Assembly (NCBI GenBank): GCA_003454605.1
Contig: DMKD01000146.1
Location: 1-6,263 of the forward strand
Source: Spirochaeta sp.
GTDB taxonomy: Bacteria; Spirochaetota; Spirochaetia; UBA9216
DNA length: 6,263 bases
Direction: 5' to 3'
In this document: one piece after another, positions 5,997-6,263 of the stretch
Layout: every line of letters begins with the position of its first letter
Numbering within the stretch: position 1 is the first letter of the stretch
Program-made: the position numbers and the translations under genes
Notes under the pieces: generated by a model
The model's input: only the letters and a program-made list of their open reading frames with translations
The model's database searches: none
What the model was told of the DNA's origin: nothing

Positions 5997-6263
5997 CAGT
6001 TCCTCATACTGTTTATGGGTGCGGGGATACGTCCTCCCCTTGAAATAAACCCGGTATTGCTGAAATTATTAACCTTCATGACGGGGCCGCTGCCTAGCAG
6101 TCCTCCGAATTCAACTGTATCACCTATTTTCATATTCGGCACAGGAATTATCCTGACGGCGGTCGTTTTATGATTCACCATTCCAATAGCTGCCTCATCA
6201 GCAATTACCCCCGCTATCGTTTCAGCGCTGGTGTCGCCGGGTACCGCTATCATATCGAGACCG
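5996..6263 (-). CDS. UPF0210 / PFL family protein, C-terminal end (5' part outside window)
   Basis: C-terminal 88 residues of a UPF0210 protein, a family of about 450 residues whose fold is related to the pyruvate formate-lyase/ribonucleotide reductase barrel and whose reaction is not established. The frame is open to the window edge, and the residues before the Met at 6253 read GLD, giving GLDMIAVPGDTSAETIAG, a conserved family segment; the Met is therefore internal. DEAAIGMVNHKTTAVRIIPV, then VEFGGLLGSGPVMKVN and the closing FISRGGRIPAPINSMRN, are near-invariant in the family, so the C-terminus is complete and intact. In many genomes this gene follows a small ACT-domain protein (UPF0237); if so here, the partner lies beyond base 6263. 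It is the first visible gene of the minus-strand cluster and overlaps the next by one base. Confidence 0.93.
   Translation of the reverse strand, partial: GLDMIAVPGDTSAETIAGVIADEAAIGMVNHKTTAVRIIPVPNMKIGDTVEFGGLLGSGPVMKVNNFSNTGFISRGGRIPAPINSMRN

Noticed and set aside
1..6263. A defence system, CRISPR array, mobile element or phage remnant
   Set aside because: No spaced direct repeats, transposase, integrase, nuclease or toxin-like proteins were seen; every long frame except two belongs to a recognised metabolic or housekeeping family.

Overview
This window looks like ordinary bacterial core and accessory metabolism from an anaerobe. It holds two gene blocks that converge on one intrinsic terminator near 2299-2334. 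Coding density is very high: genes overlap by 1-4 bases or sit a few bases apart, and no gene-free stretch exceeds about 60 bases. An oxygen-sensitive 2-oxoacid:ferredoxin oxidoreductase, a UPF0210/PFL-family protein and a NimA-like flavoprotein all suit an anaerobic or fermentative bacterium. The relaxed lipobox and the style of the lipoprotein would fit a spirochaete, but this is only an impression and no marker gene in the window settles it.

Left block (plus strand, 1-2274): the end of a vorB-vorA-vorC operon. The alpha (truncated by the window edge), beta and gamma subunits together form a thiamine-pyrophosphate enzyme. It converts a 2-oxoacid, probably a branched-chain one, plus CoA into acyl-CoA and CO2 and passes the electrons to ferredoxin. 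The small dicluster ferredoxin subunit (VorD) that normally completes the complex is not in the window and most likely lies just upstream. A strong hairpin with a T-run ends this operon.

Right block (minus strand, 6263 down to 2333): six genes in one direction. In transcription order they are a UPF0210 (PFL family) protein entering from outside the window, an unrecognised 325-residue helical protein, a NimA/pyridoxamine-phosphate-oxidase-like protein, the tRNA wobble methyltransferase TrmL, an XdhC/CoxI-type molybdenum-hydroxylase maturation factor, and an unrecognised two-part lipoprotein. Stop/start overlaps (TGATG at 5994-5998, ATGA at 3181-3184) and gaps of 1, 14 and 41 bases suggest one transcript, or two with a break at about 4978-5018. 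The functions are mixed, so this looks like a compact housekeeping cluster and not a single pathway.

I found no CRISPR array, mobile element, tRNA, rRNA or riboswitch. The most worthwhile unknowns are the 325-residue protein coupled to UPF0210, and the lipoprotein coupled to an XdhC that has no molybdenum hydroxylase genes beside it.
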